This document shows, in pieces, positions 50,071-64,000 of a stretch of DNA of 64,000 bases. The first letter of the stretch is position 1, and the number at the start of each line of letters is the position of its first letter. Below the pieces are notes generated by a model. The model saw only the letters and a list, made by a program, of their open reading frames with translations. It was not told the DNA's origin and did no database searches. The translations under genes and the position numbers were made by a program. Origin of the DNA: Streptomyces sp. NBC_01803 (GTDB taxonomy: Bacteria; Actinomycetota; Actinomycetes; Streptomycetales; Streptomycetaceae). Where the stretch lies: assembly GCF_035917415.1 (NCBI RefSeq), contig NZ_CP109073.1, forward strand, positions 3,704,501 to 3,768,500, in the 5' to 3' direction.

Positions 50071-50111
50071 CAGGCCCCCGGTCGGCGGTGAATCCGCGGG
50101 CCGGGGGCCTG
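50071..50111 (+). terminator. Hairpin after nusG
   Basis: The arms CAGGCCCCCGGTC and GGCCGGGGGCCTG (one G.U) enclose a 15-base loop. It starts 18 bp after the nusG stop and separates secE-nusG from rplKA. Confidence 0.7.
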
Positions 50112-50151
50112 CCGTCGCCCGGGCCGGTCTCCTCGCCCGAGGAGGCTGATT

Positions 50152-50179
50152 TTGGCCGCGCGGCGGGAGCCGTTACCGT
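50152..50179 (+). promoter_or_regulatory. Putative rplKA promoter
   Basis: A -35 TTGGCC and a -10 TACCGT, separated by 16 bp, lie 84 bp before rplK and just after the nusG hairpin. The match to the housekeeping sigma consensus is moderate. Confidence 0.45.
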
Positions 50180-50262
50180 TGTGCGGTATGTCTTCGTGCG
50201 GGTCGCCGCACGACATTCCCGGGGGCTCATCCCCTCATGCATCAAGGACCCGGAGAGAGCGA

Positions 50263-50694
50263 ATGGCTCCAAGGAAGAAAGTCACTGGGCTGATCAAGCT
50301 CCAGATCCAGGCCGGCGCGGCCAACCCGGCGCCGCCCGTCGGTCCGGCCCTGGGCCAGCACGGCGTGAACATCATGGAGTTCTGCAAGGCCTACAACGCC
50401 GCGACCGAGGCGCAGCGCGGCTGGGTGATCCCGGTGGAGATCACGGTCTACGAGGACCGCTCCTTCACCTTCATCACCAAGACCCCGCCGGCCGCCAAGA
50501 TGATCCTCAAGGCCGCGGGCGTGGAGAAGGGCTCCGGCGAGCCCCACAAGACCAAGGTCGCCAAGATCACGCGCGCCCAGGTCCGGGAGATCGCCACCAC
50601 CAAGCTGCCCGACCTCAACGCCAACGACCTGGACGCCGCCGAGAAGATCATCGCCGGCACCGCCCGTTCCATGGGCGTGACCGTCGAGGGCTGA
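50263..50694 (+). CDS. rplK: 50S ribosomal protein L11
   Basis: This 143-residue protein of the GTPase-associated centre reads [45 protein letters not shown] and the C-terminal RNA-binding half [32 protein letters not shown] 50263 is preceded by GGAGAG; the longer frame reading from 50152 lacks homology. L11 is the target region of thiostrepton-type antibiotics. It is cotranscribed with rplA. Confidence 0.97.
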   Translation: MAPRKKVTGLIKLQIQAGAANPAPPVGPALGQHGVNIMEFCKAYNAATEAQRGWVIPVEITVYEDRSFTFITKTPPAAKMILKAAGVEKGSGEPHKTKVAKITRAQVREIATTKLPDLNANDLDAAEKIIAGTARSMGVTVEG

Positions 50695-50776
50695 CCGTCC
50701 CGCAGACCCCGTGGAAGGGCCGCGCGCTGGCCCGCACCACGACTCCCCGTCAAAGCTCGCAGAAGCAGGAGCAGCA

Positions 50777-51493
50777 GTGAAGCGCAGCAAGAACCTCCGC
50801 GGCGCCGACGCCAAGGTCGACCGGACCCGCGTCTACGCACCGCTTGAGGCCGTCCGCCTCGCCAAGGACACCGACACCGCGAAGTTCGACGCGACCGTCG
50901 AGGTCGCCATGCGCCTGGGCGTCGACCCGCGCAAGGCCGACCAGATGGTCCGCGGCACCGTCAACCTTCCGCACGGCACCGGCAAGACCGCCCGGGTCCT
51001 GGTCTTCGCGACCGGTGAGCGTGCCGCGGCGGCGGAGGCCGCGGGAGCCGACATCGTCGGCTCCGACGAGCTGATCGAGGAGGTCGCCGGCGGCCGTCTG
51101 GACTTCGACGCCGTCGTCGCGACCCCGGACCTCATGGGCAAGGTCGGCCGCCTCGGCCGCGTCCTCGGCCCGCGCGGTCTGATGCCGAACCCGAAGACCG
51201 GCACCGTCACCCCCGACGTGGCCAAGGCCGTCACCGAGATCAAGGGCGGCAAGATCGAGTTCCGCGTGGACAAGCACGCGAACCTGCACTTCGTGATCGG
51301 CAAGGTGTCCTTCGAGGAGCGCCTCCTGGTCGAGAACTACGCGGCGGCGCTGGACGAGATCCTCCGGCTCAAGCCGTCGGCCGCCAAGGGGCGTTACCTG
51401 AAGAAGGCGACCATCTCCACCACGATGGGTCCGGGCGTGCCGGTCGACACCAACCGCACGCGCGACCTCCTCGCGGAGGAAGCCGCCGTCTGA
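50777..51493 (+). CDS. rplA: 50S ribosomal protein L1
   Basis: This 238-residue protein of the L1 stalk also acts as translational repressor of its own operon in many bacteria. Signature segments are [44 protein letters not shown] and [14 protein letters not shown] 50777 has AGGAGCAGCA upstream. A strong terminator follows at 51531. Confidence 0.97.
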   Translation: MKRSKNLRGADAKVDRTRVYAPLEAVRLAKDTDTAKFDATVEVAMRLGVDPRKADQMVRGTVNLPHGTGKTARVLVFATGERAAAAEAAGADIVGSDELIEEVAGGRLDFDAVVATPDLMGKVGRLGRVLGPRGLMPNPKTGTVTPDVAKAVTEIKGGKIEFRVDKHANLHFVIGKVSFEERLLVENYAAALDEILRLKPSAAKGRYLKKATISTTMGPGVPVDTNRTRDLLAEEAAV

Positions 51494-51530
51494 CCTTCCC
51501 GGTCGCCCGGGCGCGTCGAGAACGACATCG

Positions 51531-51570
51531 GCCCGTCCCCGTTCTGTTACAGAGCGGGGACGGGCATTTT
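51531..51570 (+). terminator. Terminator after rplA
   Basis: The perfect 11-bp stem GCCCGTCCCCG / CGGGGACGGGC with a 13-base loop is followed by ATTTT. It lies 37 bp after the rplA stop. Confidence 0.88.
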
Positions 51571-51647
51571 CGTTGCCGGGGCGCTGAGTTAGCGTGAACG
51601 GAGGTACGAGTCAGACGTTCGCACACCACGGAAGGACCGGGGGGAAC

Positions 51648-52574
51648 ATGCGTCCCATACGCAAAGCCGCGCTCGGGGCCGTCGGCGTCGCCCTGCTGGC
51701 CGCCACGGCGGCATGCGGCGATTCCGGCTCCGGCGAAGCGGCGGAACGCGCGCCGGAGGAGAACGGGAGCTCCGTCCGGGCCGCCTTCGACGCGGTGGCC
51801 GCGGCGGCGGAGACCACCCAGGAGACCACGTCCGCCCGCTTCGAGGCGGTCATGCGGTCCCCGCAGTCGGCCGGCGGCGACCTGGAGATGTCGGGCGCCA
51901 TGTCGTGGGCCCCGGAGCTGGCCATGGACATCACCATGACCGGCGAGGGGCTCGCGGCCGACCCGGCGATCCCCGAGGAGATCGCGGTCGTCTGGGTGGA
52001 CGACGTGATGTACATGGACATGGGGGACGCCTTCGGTGGCGAGTTCCAGGGCCGTGACTGGATCTCCCTCGACCTGACGGCCCTCGCCGAGGAGTCCGGC
52101 GACGAGGCCGCGGCGGACGCCCTGTCGTTCGGCCTGGACGAGGCCAACCAGGACCCGGCCCAGCAGCTCGCGCTGCTCCTTCAGTCGCCGGAGATCGAGA
52201 TCGTCGGCGAGGAGACACTGGACGGCGTCGAGGTCACCCACTATCAGGGCACGATCTCCGTCGAGGACGCGATGGAGAGCAACGGCAGCGCCGACTTCCT
52301 CACCGAGGAGGAGCGCGAGCGGCTCATCGAGGTCATGCGGGAACAGGGCATCGAGAGCTACGACGTCGAGGTCTGGGTCGACGGGAACGACTTCCCCGTG
52401 CAGATCCATCAGACCTATGACACCAGCATGGGCCCGGTGGAGTACGAGGTCAGGTATAGCGACTTCGGCACCGGTGTCGACGTGGCAGCGCCCCCGGCCG
52501 ACTCGGTGGTCGACTTCGGGGAGCTTCTCCAGGAGTTGGAGGAGGGCCTGGGACTGGGCGCGGAGGTGGGCTGA
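51648..52574 (+). CDS. Secreted lipoprotein (LppX/LprG-like fold), unknown function
   Basis: This 308-residue protein begins MRPIRKAALGAVGVALLAATAACGD, a lipoprotein signal with a relaxed lipobox before the Cys. The mature part is acidic and beta-rich, with SARFEAVMRSPQSAGGDLEMSGAMSW, DDVMYMDMGDAFGG and a C-terminal FPVQIHQTYDTSMGPVEYEVRYSDFG. This resembles the LppX_LprAFG lipid-binding family of actinobacteria, though the match is by pattern only. It interrupts the ribosomal genes between rplA and rplJ, a placement shared with other streptomycetes as far as I recall. ATG 51648 has GGGGGAA upstream. Confidence 0.82.
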   Translation: MRPIRKAALGAVGVALLAATAACGDSGSGEAAERAPEENGSSVRAAFDAVAAAAETTQETTSARFEAVMRSPQSAGGDLEMSGAMSWAPELAMDITMTGEGLAADPAIPEEIAVVWVDDVMYMDMGDAFGGEFQGRDWISLDLTALAEESGDEAAADALSFGLDEANQDPAQQLALLLQSPEIEIVGEETLDGVEVTHYQGTISVEDAMESNGSADFLTEEERERLIEVMREQGIESYDVEVWVDGNDFPVQIHQTYDTSMGPVEYEVRYSDFGTGVDVAAPPADSVVDFGELLQELEEGLGLGAEVG

Positions 52575-52575
52575 T

Positions 52576-52605
52576 TTGCCTCGTGCCCGGCCATTCCCGT
52601 AGTCT
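52576..52605 (+). promoter_or_regulatory. rplJL promoter
   Basis: A -35 TTGCCT and -10 TAGTCT with an 18-bp spacer lie just after the lipoprotein stop. Transcription from here would begin at about 52612, immediately before the L10 leader. Confidence 0.55.
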
Positions 52606-52614
52606 CACACGGTA

Positions 52615-52760
52615 GCCAAAGACCGCAGGTTGTCGCCCTGGGCTCCACTCGGAGCTCAGGGAGACCGAAGGATCCGCTGATGCGGACGGCCCGCGCAGGT
52701 GATCGTGGAAGACTTGCACGACATCGCGCCCACGCGATCGTGTGTCCGCCCTGAGCGCCT
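52615..52760 (+). promoter_or_regulatory. L10 (rplJ) leader RNA
   Basis: The 5' region contains AAGACCGCAGGTTGTCGCCC, the hairpin CCTGGGCTCC...GGAGCTCAGG, then GAAGGATCCGCTGATGCGGACGG-like stem sequence (GATCCGC / GCGGAC) and GCCCGCGCAGGTGATC. This is the usual layout of the ribosomal-protein L10 leader, which binds the L10-L12 complex for feedback control of rplJL. The remaining leader to 52854 carries no ORF I can support. Confidence 0.8.
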
Positions 52761-52854
52761 GCGCTTGGGGCGTTTCGTTGTGTACGGCCCCTTCCGTGCG
52801 GTCCCCGACTTGGGAAAACAGCACCCGGAAAGACCCGGAAGGAGGGCCGAGGTT

Positions 52855-53403
52855 ATGGCGAGTCTTGACAAGGGCGCGGTCGTCGCGGAGATCAGGGAGA
52901 AGTTCGAGAGCTCCAACGCGGCCGTCGTCACCGCGTACACCGGGCTCACCGTGGCCCAGCTCAAGAAGCTGCGCCGCTCGCTCGGTGAGAACGCGCAGTA
53001 CCGCGTGGCGAAGAACACGCTGACCAAGATCGCGGCCAACGAGGCCGGCGTCACCGGGCTCGACGAGTTCTTCAAGGGCTCGACGGCCGTCGCCTTCGTG
53101 ACCGGGGATCCGGTCGAGACGGCCAAGGGTCTGCGTGACTTCGCCAAGGAGAACCCCGCGCTCGTCATCAAGGGCGGTGTCCTCGACGGCAAGGCGCTGA
53201 GCGCCGAGGAGATCACGAAGCTCGCGGACCTCGAGTCCCGCGAGGTGCTTCTCTCCAGGCTGGCCGGTGGCATGAAGGCGTCCATGGCGAAGGCCGCGGC
53301 GACCTTCGAGGCCCCGCTCACGAAGTTCGTCCGCACCGCGGAGGCGCTTCGCAGCAAGGTCGAGGAGCAGGGCGGTGCCGGCGAGCCGGCTCCGGCCGAA
53401 TAG
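52855..53403 (+). CDS. rplJ: 50S ribosomal protein L10
   Basis: This 182-residue protein anchors the L12 stalk and, with L12, represses its own leader. It reads [44 protein letters not shown] and [12 protein letters not shown]; the helical C-terminus (about 135-175) binds L12 dimers. ATG 52855 has AAGGAGGG upstream, so the longer in-frame reading from 52699 lies in the leader and is not used. Confidence 0.97.
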   Translation: MASLDKGAVVAEIREKFESSNAAVVTAYTGLTVAQLKKLRRSLGENAQYRVAKNTLTKIAANEAGVTGLDEFFKGSTAVAFVTGDPVETAKGLRDFAKENPALVIKGGVLDGKALSAEEITKLADLESREVLLSRLAGGMKASMAKAAATFEAPLTKFVRTAEALRSKVEEQGGAGEPAPAE

Positions 53404-53474
53404 CCGAATAGGCGAACGCCCGCCCATTTCAACGAAAACCGGCACCAGCCGACTGACACGGAAGGACCGCCATC

Positions 53475-53864
53475 ATGGCGAAGCTGAGCCAGGACGAGCT
53501 GCTTGAGCAGTTCGCCGAGATGACCCTCCTCGAGCTCTCGGACTTCGTGAAGAAGTTCGAGGAGAAGTTCGACGTCGAGGCCGCCGCCCCGGCCGCCATC
53601 GCCGTCGCCGCCCCGGGTGGCGCCGGTGGCGCCGCCGAGGCCGAGGAGGAGAAGGACGAGTTCGACGTCGTCCTCACCGGCCCGGGCGAGAAGAAGATCC
53701 AGGTGATCAAGGTCGTGCGCGAGCTCACCTCCCTCGGCCTGAAGGAGGCCAAGGAGCTGGTGGACAACACGCCGAAGGCCGTCCTGGAGAAGGTGAACAA
53801 GGAGGCCGCCGAGAAGGCCCGCGAGTCCCTCGCCGCCGCCGGCGCCGGTGTCGAGGTCAAGTGA
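53475..53864 (+). CDS. rplL: 50S ribosomal protein L7/L12
   Basis: This 129-residue stalk protein has the N-terminal dimer helices ([29 protein letters not shown]), an Ala/Gly/Pro hinge ([20 protein letters not shown]) and the factor-binding domain ([41 protein letters not shown]). It lies 71 bp after rplJ. A hairpin follows the stop. Confidence 0.98.
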   Translation: MAKLSQDELLEQFAEMTLLELSDFVKKFEEKFDVEAAAPAAIAVAAPGGAGGAAEAEEEKDEFDVVLTGPGEKKIQVIKVVRELTSLGLKEAKELVDNTPKAVLEKVNKEAAEKARESLAAAGAGVEVK

Positions 53865-53893
53865 CCTCACGCTGACCGCGTGACTCCTGCCAG

Positions 53894-53921
53894 GGGCGAT
53901 CACCCACTCGGGTGGTCGCCC
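53894..53921 (+). terminator. Hairpin after rplL
   Basis: The 12-bp arms GGGCGATCACCC and GGGTGGTCGCCC (one G.U) with loop ACTC lie about 30 bp after rplL, followed by TTCGG. It may act as a partial terminator (attenuator) between rplJL and rpoBC. Confidence 0.65.
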
Positions 53922-54226
53922 TTCGGCGTTGTCGCGACGGGCTCCTTGCCCCGGGGGCCGCTGCGGGTAAGGTGAATCCCGGTCGCTCCCCAGGCCACAC
54001 CCGGGACGGGTGGTGATGGAGCAGGGGCCTTGACGAACCGCACCGGGCGCGCGATTCTCCTCTCGCGCCGCCAGATCGATCCGTGTTCCGAGGCATGGAT
54101 CCGCAGCGGAGCGGGAAGTGATGCGGCAGACGGGTCAGCACCCGGTGATCGAGGCGATCGGGAGTGGACCTGAAGGGCACAGGGTGAAGAGCACCGAGGG
54201 TGGCTCCTCGATGGTCGGTACGGGCA

Positions 54227-54256
54227 TTGGACATCAGTGGGTCTTGTGGCTACACT
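54227..54256 (+). promoter_or_regulatory. rpoB promoter and conserved start region
   Basis: A -35 TTGGAC and -10 TACACT, spaced by 18 bp, are followed by GACCCTTTGCGCTGCC, a stretch I recall as conserved just downstream of actinobacterial rpoB start sites. Transcription would start at about 54263, giving a leader of about 80 nt. The 300 bp before this, back to the rplL hairpin, contain nothing else I can name. Confidence 0.7.
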
Positions 54257-54345
54257 GACCCTTTGCGCTGCCTGGATGCTCCCTGCCCGTCACCAGGGGG
54301 GCCGGTACGCGCGCAGAGAGTCCGAGCCCTCGGAAGGACCCCCTC

Positions 54346-57831
<3,486 letters not shown>

Positions 57832-57932
57832 CGGGTCGGGCCGGGAGAGAGCGCCCGTCTCTCTCTCCCGGCCTCCCCACCCGGACCCCGACAGACCATT
57901 GACTGACACGACCCTGAGAGGGATTGACGAGA

Positions 57933-61832
<3,900 letters not shown>

Positions 61833-61845
61833 GTCCGGACACCGA

Positions 61846-61886
61846 AAGGCCCGGCCGGGACGGCATCGCCGCCCCGGCCGGGCCTT
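61846..61886 (+). terminator. Terminator after rpoC
   Basis: AAGGCCCGGCCGGG and CCCCGGCCGGGCCTT form a 14-bp stem around a 12-base loop, starting 14 bp after the rpoC stop. It separates rpoBC from the convergent LCP gene. Confidence 0.88.
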
Positions 61887-61916
61887 CGGCCTGCGGTGCC
61901 TTCTCCGCCGGCCGCG

Positions 61917-62990
61917 TCAGCGCACGGTGTCGCCGAGCTCCGCCGGGGCCTGGTCGCCGGTCAGGAAGGTGGCCATCTCGTCGTCGCGCATCGCCCGCCA
62001 CAGTGGCTGGGCCGCCTCGTGGTCCAGCAGGACCACCGACTGGCCGTCGATCATGTCGGTGCCCGTCACCGGGGCGTTCATGAAGTGCACGTCCGAGGCG
62101 CGGATGTCGCGCAGGCCCCACAGGAGGCCGCGCAGGTCGCCGTTGCTGAGCTGGTCGTCGACGCTCACCACGTCGCCGACTGCGTCCAGCAGTCCGCCGA
62201 GCCGGCCCGGGTCGGTGAGTGTGTCGGCGCTCAGGGTCTGGGTCATCAGGGCACGCAGGAAGTTCTGCTGGCGGCGGGTGCGGTCGAAGTCGCCGCCCGG
62301 CAGCGACTTGCGCTCCCGCACGTAGGTCAGGGCGTCCTCGCCGTTCATGTGCTGCCCGTCCACGTCGACGCCGCCGACCGCGTTCGTCAGCTCCTTGAAG
62401 CCGGTCCAGTCCACGACGGCCAGGTGGTCGACGCGGATGCCGGTGAGGTTCTGCACGGTCTCCACCATCAGCGGCGGCCCGCCCCAGGAGTAGGCCGCGT
62501 TCAGCTTCGCGTCGCCATGGCCCGGGATGTCCACCCAGGTGTCCCGGGGCAGCGACACCACCGAGGCGGTCTGGCGGTCCCCGGAGAGCTGGAGCAGCAT
62601 CATCGTGTCGCTGCGCGCCGCGCCCGCCTGCCAGGCGGGGCCCTCCTCGGGGGTCTCCTCGGCGTCGAGGCCGACCAGCAGATAGACCTCGGCGTCGCCC
62701 GCCGCGCCCGGCGGCTGGTCCTCCTCGGGGAGGCTGGGCAGGGCGTCGGGGATGCGGTCGATGGAATCGAGGGCCTGGTCGGTGCGCCAGTACGCGTACC
62801 CGGCGCCGGCGAGCAGGAGCGCCAGGACTCCGGCGACCGAGCCGAGCAGGACGCGCGGCCAGAGCCGTCTTCTCCTGGGCGGCGGCCCGGTGGGTTCGGC
62901 TTCGGTATCTTTCTCTATGTCCGTCTCGGGCGCGGCCTCATCGCCCGCGGCGTCCGGTGTAGCGGTCGTCACGCTCTCGTCCCCTCCCAT
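61917..62990 (-). CDS. LytR-CpsA-Psr (LCP) family cell-wall ligase
   Basis: This 357-residue membrane protein has an acidic cytoplasmic N-terminus ([13 protein letters not shown]), an Arg cluster and one membrane helix ([21 protein letters not shown], about residues 47-67). The extracellular LCP domain follows, with [48 protein letters not shown] and [26 protein letters not shown]. The Arg/Asp residues bind polyprenyl-diphosphate substrates. LCP enzymes attach secondary polymers such as teichoic acids to peptidoglycan. It is divergent from the str operon. Confidence 0.92.
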   Translation of the reverse strand: MGGDESVTTATPDAAGDEAAPETDIEKDTEAEPTGPPPRRRRLWPRVLLGSVAGVLALLLAGAGYAYWRTDQALDSIDRIPDALPSLPEEDQPPGAAGDAEVYLLVGLDAEETPEEGPAWQAGAARSDTMMLLQLSGDRQTASVVSLPRDTWVDIPGHGDAKLNAAYSWGGPPLMVETVQNLTGIRVDHLAVVDWTGFKELTNAVGGVDVDGQHMNGEDALTYVRERKSLPGGDFDRTRRQQNFLRALMTQTLSADTLTDPGRLGGLLDAVGDVVSVDDQLSNGDLRGLLWGLRDIRASDVHFMNAPVTGTDMIDGQSVVLLDHEAAQPLWRAMRDDEMATFLTGDQAPAELGDTVR

Positions 62991-63027
62991 GCTCCTACGG
63001 TCATCGTGCTGTTCTCAGGCGCTTGTT

Positions 63028-63056
63028 TTGACCGCAGCCCGTGGGGTAGGTACGCT
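63028..63056 (+). promoter_or_regulatory. rpsL (str operon) promoter
   Basis: A -35 TTGACC and -10 TACGCT with a 17-bp spacer lie about 190 bp before rpsL. This is the best housekeeping-type promoter match in the window. The leader of about 180 nt has no ORF I can support. Confidence 0.7.
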
Positions 63057-63242
63057 CTGACCTTGTGCCTGGGGTGTTCCCTGCGTTTTTTCAGCCCGCA
63101 GAAGAGCTCCCGGATCTGCATCCGCTCCCCGCAGCTTAGCGAGGATCCGGAATCGTGCAGTCTTCGACACGCCCGACCGCGTGGGTCGGTGCGGTGGTCC
63201 AGGTTAGTTTCATCGAGTCGGCACAGAGAAACCGGAGAAACG

Positions 63243-63614
63243 GTGCCAACGATCCAGCAGCTGGTCCGCAAGGGCCGGCAGGACAAGGTCGAGAAGAACA
63301 AGACACCCGCCCTTGAGGGCTCGCCCCAGCGGCGCGGTGTCTGCACGCGTGTGTTCACGACCACCCCGAAGAAGCCGAACTCGGCCCTCCGCAAGGTCGC
63401 CCGCGTGCGTCTGAGCAACGGGATCGAGGTCACCGCCTACATTCCGGGTGAGAACCACAACCTTCAGGAGCACTCCATCGTGCTGGTGCGCGGTGGTCGT
63501 GTGAAGGACCTGCCGGGTGTTCGTTACAAGATCATCCGCGGCTCCCTGGACACCCAGGGTGTCAAGAACCGCAAGCAGGCCCGCAGCCGCTACGGCGCCA
63601 AGAAGGAGAAGTAA
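63243..63614 (+). CDS. rpsL: 30S ribosomal protein S12
   Basis: This 123-residue decoding-centre protein reads [42 protein letters not shown] and [22 protein letters not shown]. The Lys residues whose mutation gives streptomycin resistance (in TTPKKPNS and GRVKDLPG) are wild type. The GTG at 63243 follows ACCGGAGAAA. It is the first gene of the str operon (rpsL-rpsG-fusA-tuf). Confidence 0.98.
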   Translation: MPTIQQLVRKGRQDKVEKNKTPALEGSPQRRGVCTRVFTTTPKKPNSALRKVARVRLSNGIEVTAYIPGENHNLQEHSIVLVRGGRVKDLPGVRYKIIRGSLDTQGVKNRKQARSRYGAKKEK

Positions 63615-63618
63615 GCCA

Positions 63619-64000
63619 TGCCTCGTAAGGGCCCTGCCCCGAAGCGCCCGGTCCACATCGACCCGGTGTACGGCTCTCCTCTGGTGACCTCCCTCATCAA
63701 CAAGGTCCTCCTGAACGGCAAGCGTTCCACTGCCGAGCGCATCGTCTACGGTGCCATGGAGGGTCTGCGGGACAAGACCGGCAACGACCCGGTCATCACT
63801 CTCAAGCGCGCGCTGGAGAACGTGAAGCCGACCCTTGAGGTCCGCTCCCGCCGCGTCGGCGGTGCCACCTACCAGGTGCCGGTCGAGGTCCGTCCCGGCC
63901 GTTCGTCGACGCTCGCGCTGCGCTGGCTGGTCGGGTACTCCCGCGCCCGCCGCGAGAAGACCATGACCGAGCGGCTGATGAACGAGTTGCTCGATGCGTC
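63619..64000 (+). CDS. rpsG: 30S ribosomal protein S7, N-terminal part (partial)
   Basis: From ATG 63619, with AAGGAGAAG upstream and four bases after the rpsL stop, 127 codons read [41 protein letters not shown] and [37 protein letters not shown] before the window ends. This is S7, the 16S rRNA head-assembly protein; about 29 residues lie beyond the edge. Confidence 0.97.

Overview
The window is GC-rich (about 70% or more), densely coded DNA from a high-GC actinobacterium, almost certainly a Streptomyces or close relative. The evidence is the strong third-position GC bias, the many GTG and TTG starts, the block secE-nusG-rplKA-rplJL-rpoBC-rpsL-rpsG, the separate partial nuo (complex I) cluster, the paired MaoC-type dehydratases next to rpmG, and an integrative conjugative element of the actinomycete (AICE) type. 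From memory, the order korBA / two-component system / nuoABCHIJKLMN / htpX / tRNA-Tyr / rpmG / murB / add / aspC / secE onward matches the central chromosome of Streptomyces coelicolor.

Layout. 1-5.5 kb: the start of fumarylacetoacetase, a long-chain polyprenyl diphosphate synthase, a LolA-like exported protein, a divergent VOC/CGNR pair sharing one palindrome, a Cys-rich copper-binding helix bundle and a RarD-type permease. 5.7-8.7 kb: 2-oxoacid:ferredoxin oxidoreductase korAB. 8.85-12.1 kb: one LuxR-type response regulator and two tandem sensor kinases that share almost identical DNA segments. 12.3-21.8 kb: a complex I cluster nuoABCHIJKLMN that lacks nuoDEFG; its NuoC carries a long repetitive tail. 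21.9-22.8 kb: HtpX.

22.91-31.25 kb: an integrated element of about 8.3 kb that splits the small membrane-protein gene yccF in frame. The two halves rejoin perfectly across a 3-bp TTC core. It encodes a large serine integrase whose 3' end crosses the left junction, a small gene upstream of it, an FtsK-type transfer ATPase, several small transfer-type ORFs with unusual starts, a three-gene cluster with a HATPase protein, and a divergent HTH/TPR regulator with an inverted-repeat operator. I see no replication initiator.

31.5-41.3 kb: DedA, CorA, YajQ, tRNA-Tyr with a decayed tyrosine-integrase remnant beside it (an older element at the same locus), PhoD phosphatase, a second methionine aminopeptidase with a divergent small XRE regulator, a sialidase, an NAD(P)-binding protein and an amidohydrolase. 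41.3-48.9 kb: tRNA-Thr, tRNA-Met, rpmG, two MaoC-type dehydratases, a TetR regulator and MFS pump with a shared operator, murB, adenosine deaminase, aspC and tRNA-Trp. 48.9-64 kb: the transcription/translation core secE, nusG, L11, L1, a lipoprotein, L10, L12, RpoB, RpoC, a divergent LCP protein, S12 and the start of S7.

How the parts relate: korAB can make reduced ferredoxin beside an incomplete, donor-module-less complex I, and the two-component system sits divergently between them, which suggests (inference) a respiratory unit controlled by its own sensors. The mobile element switches yccF off when integrated and should restore it on excision.
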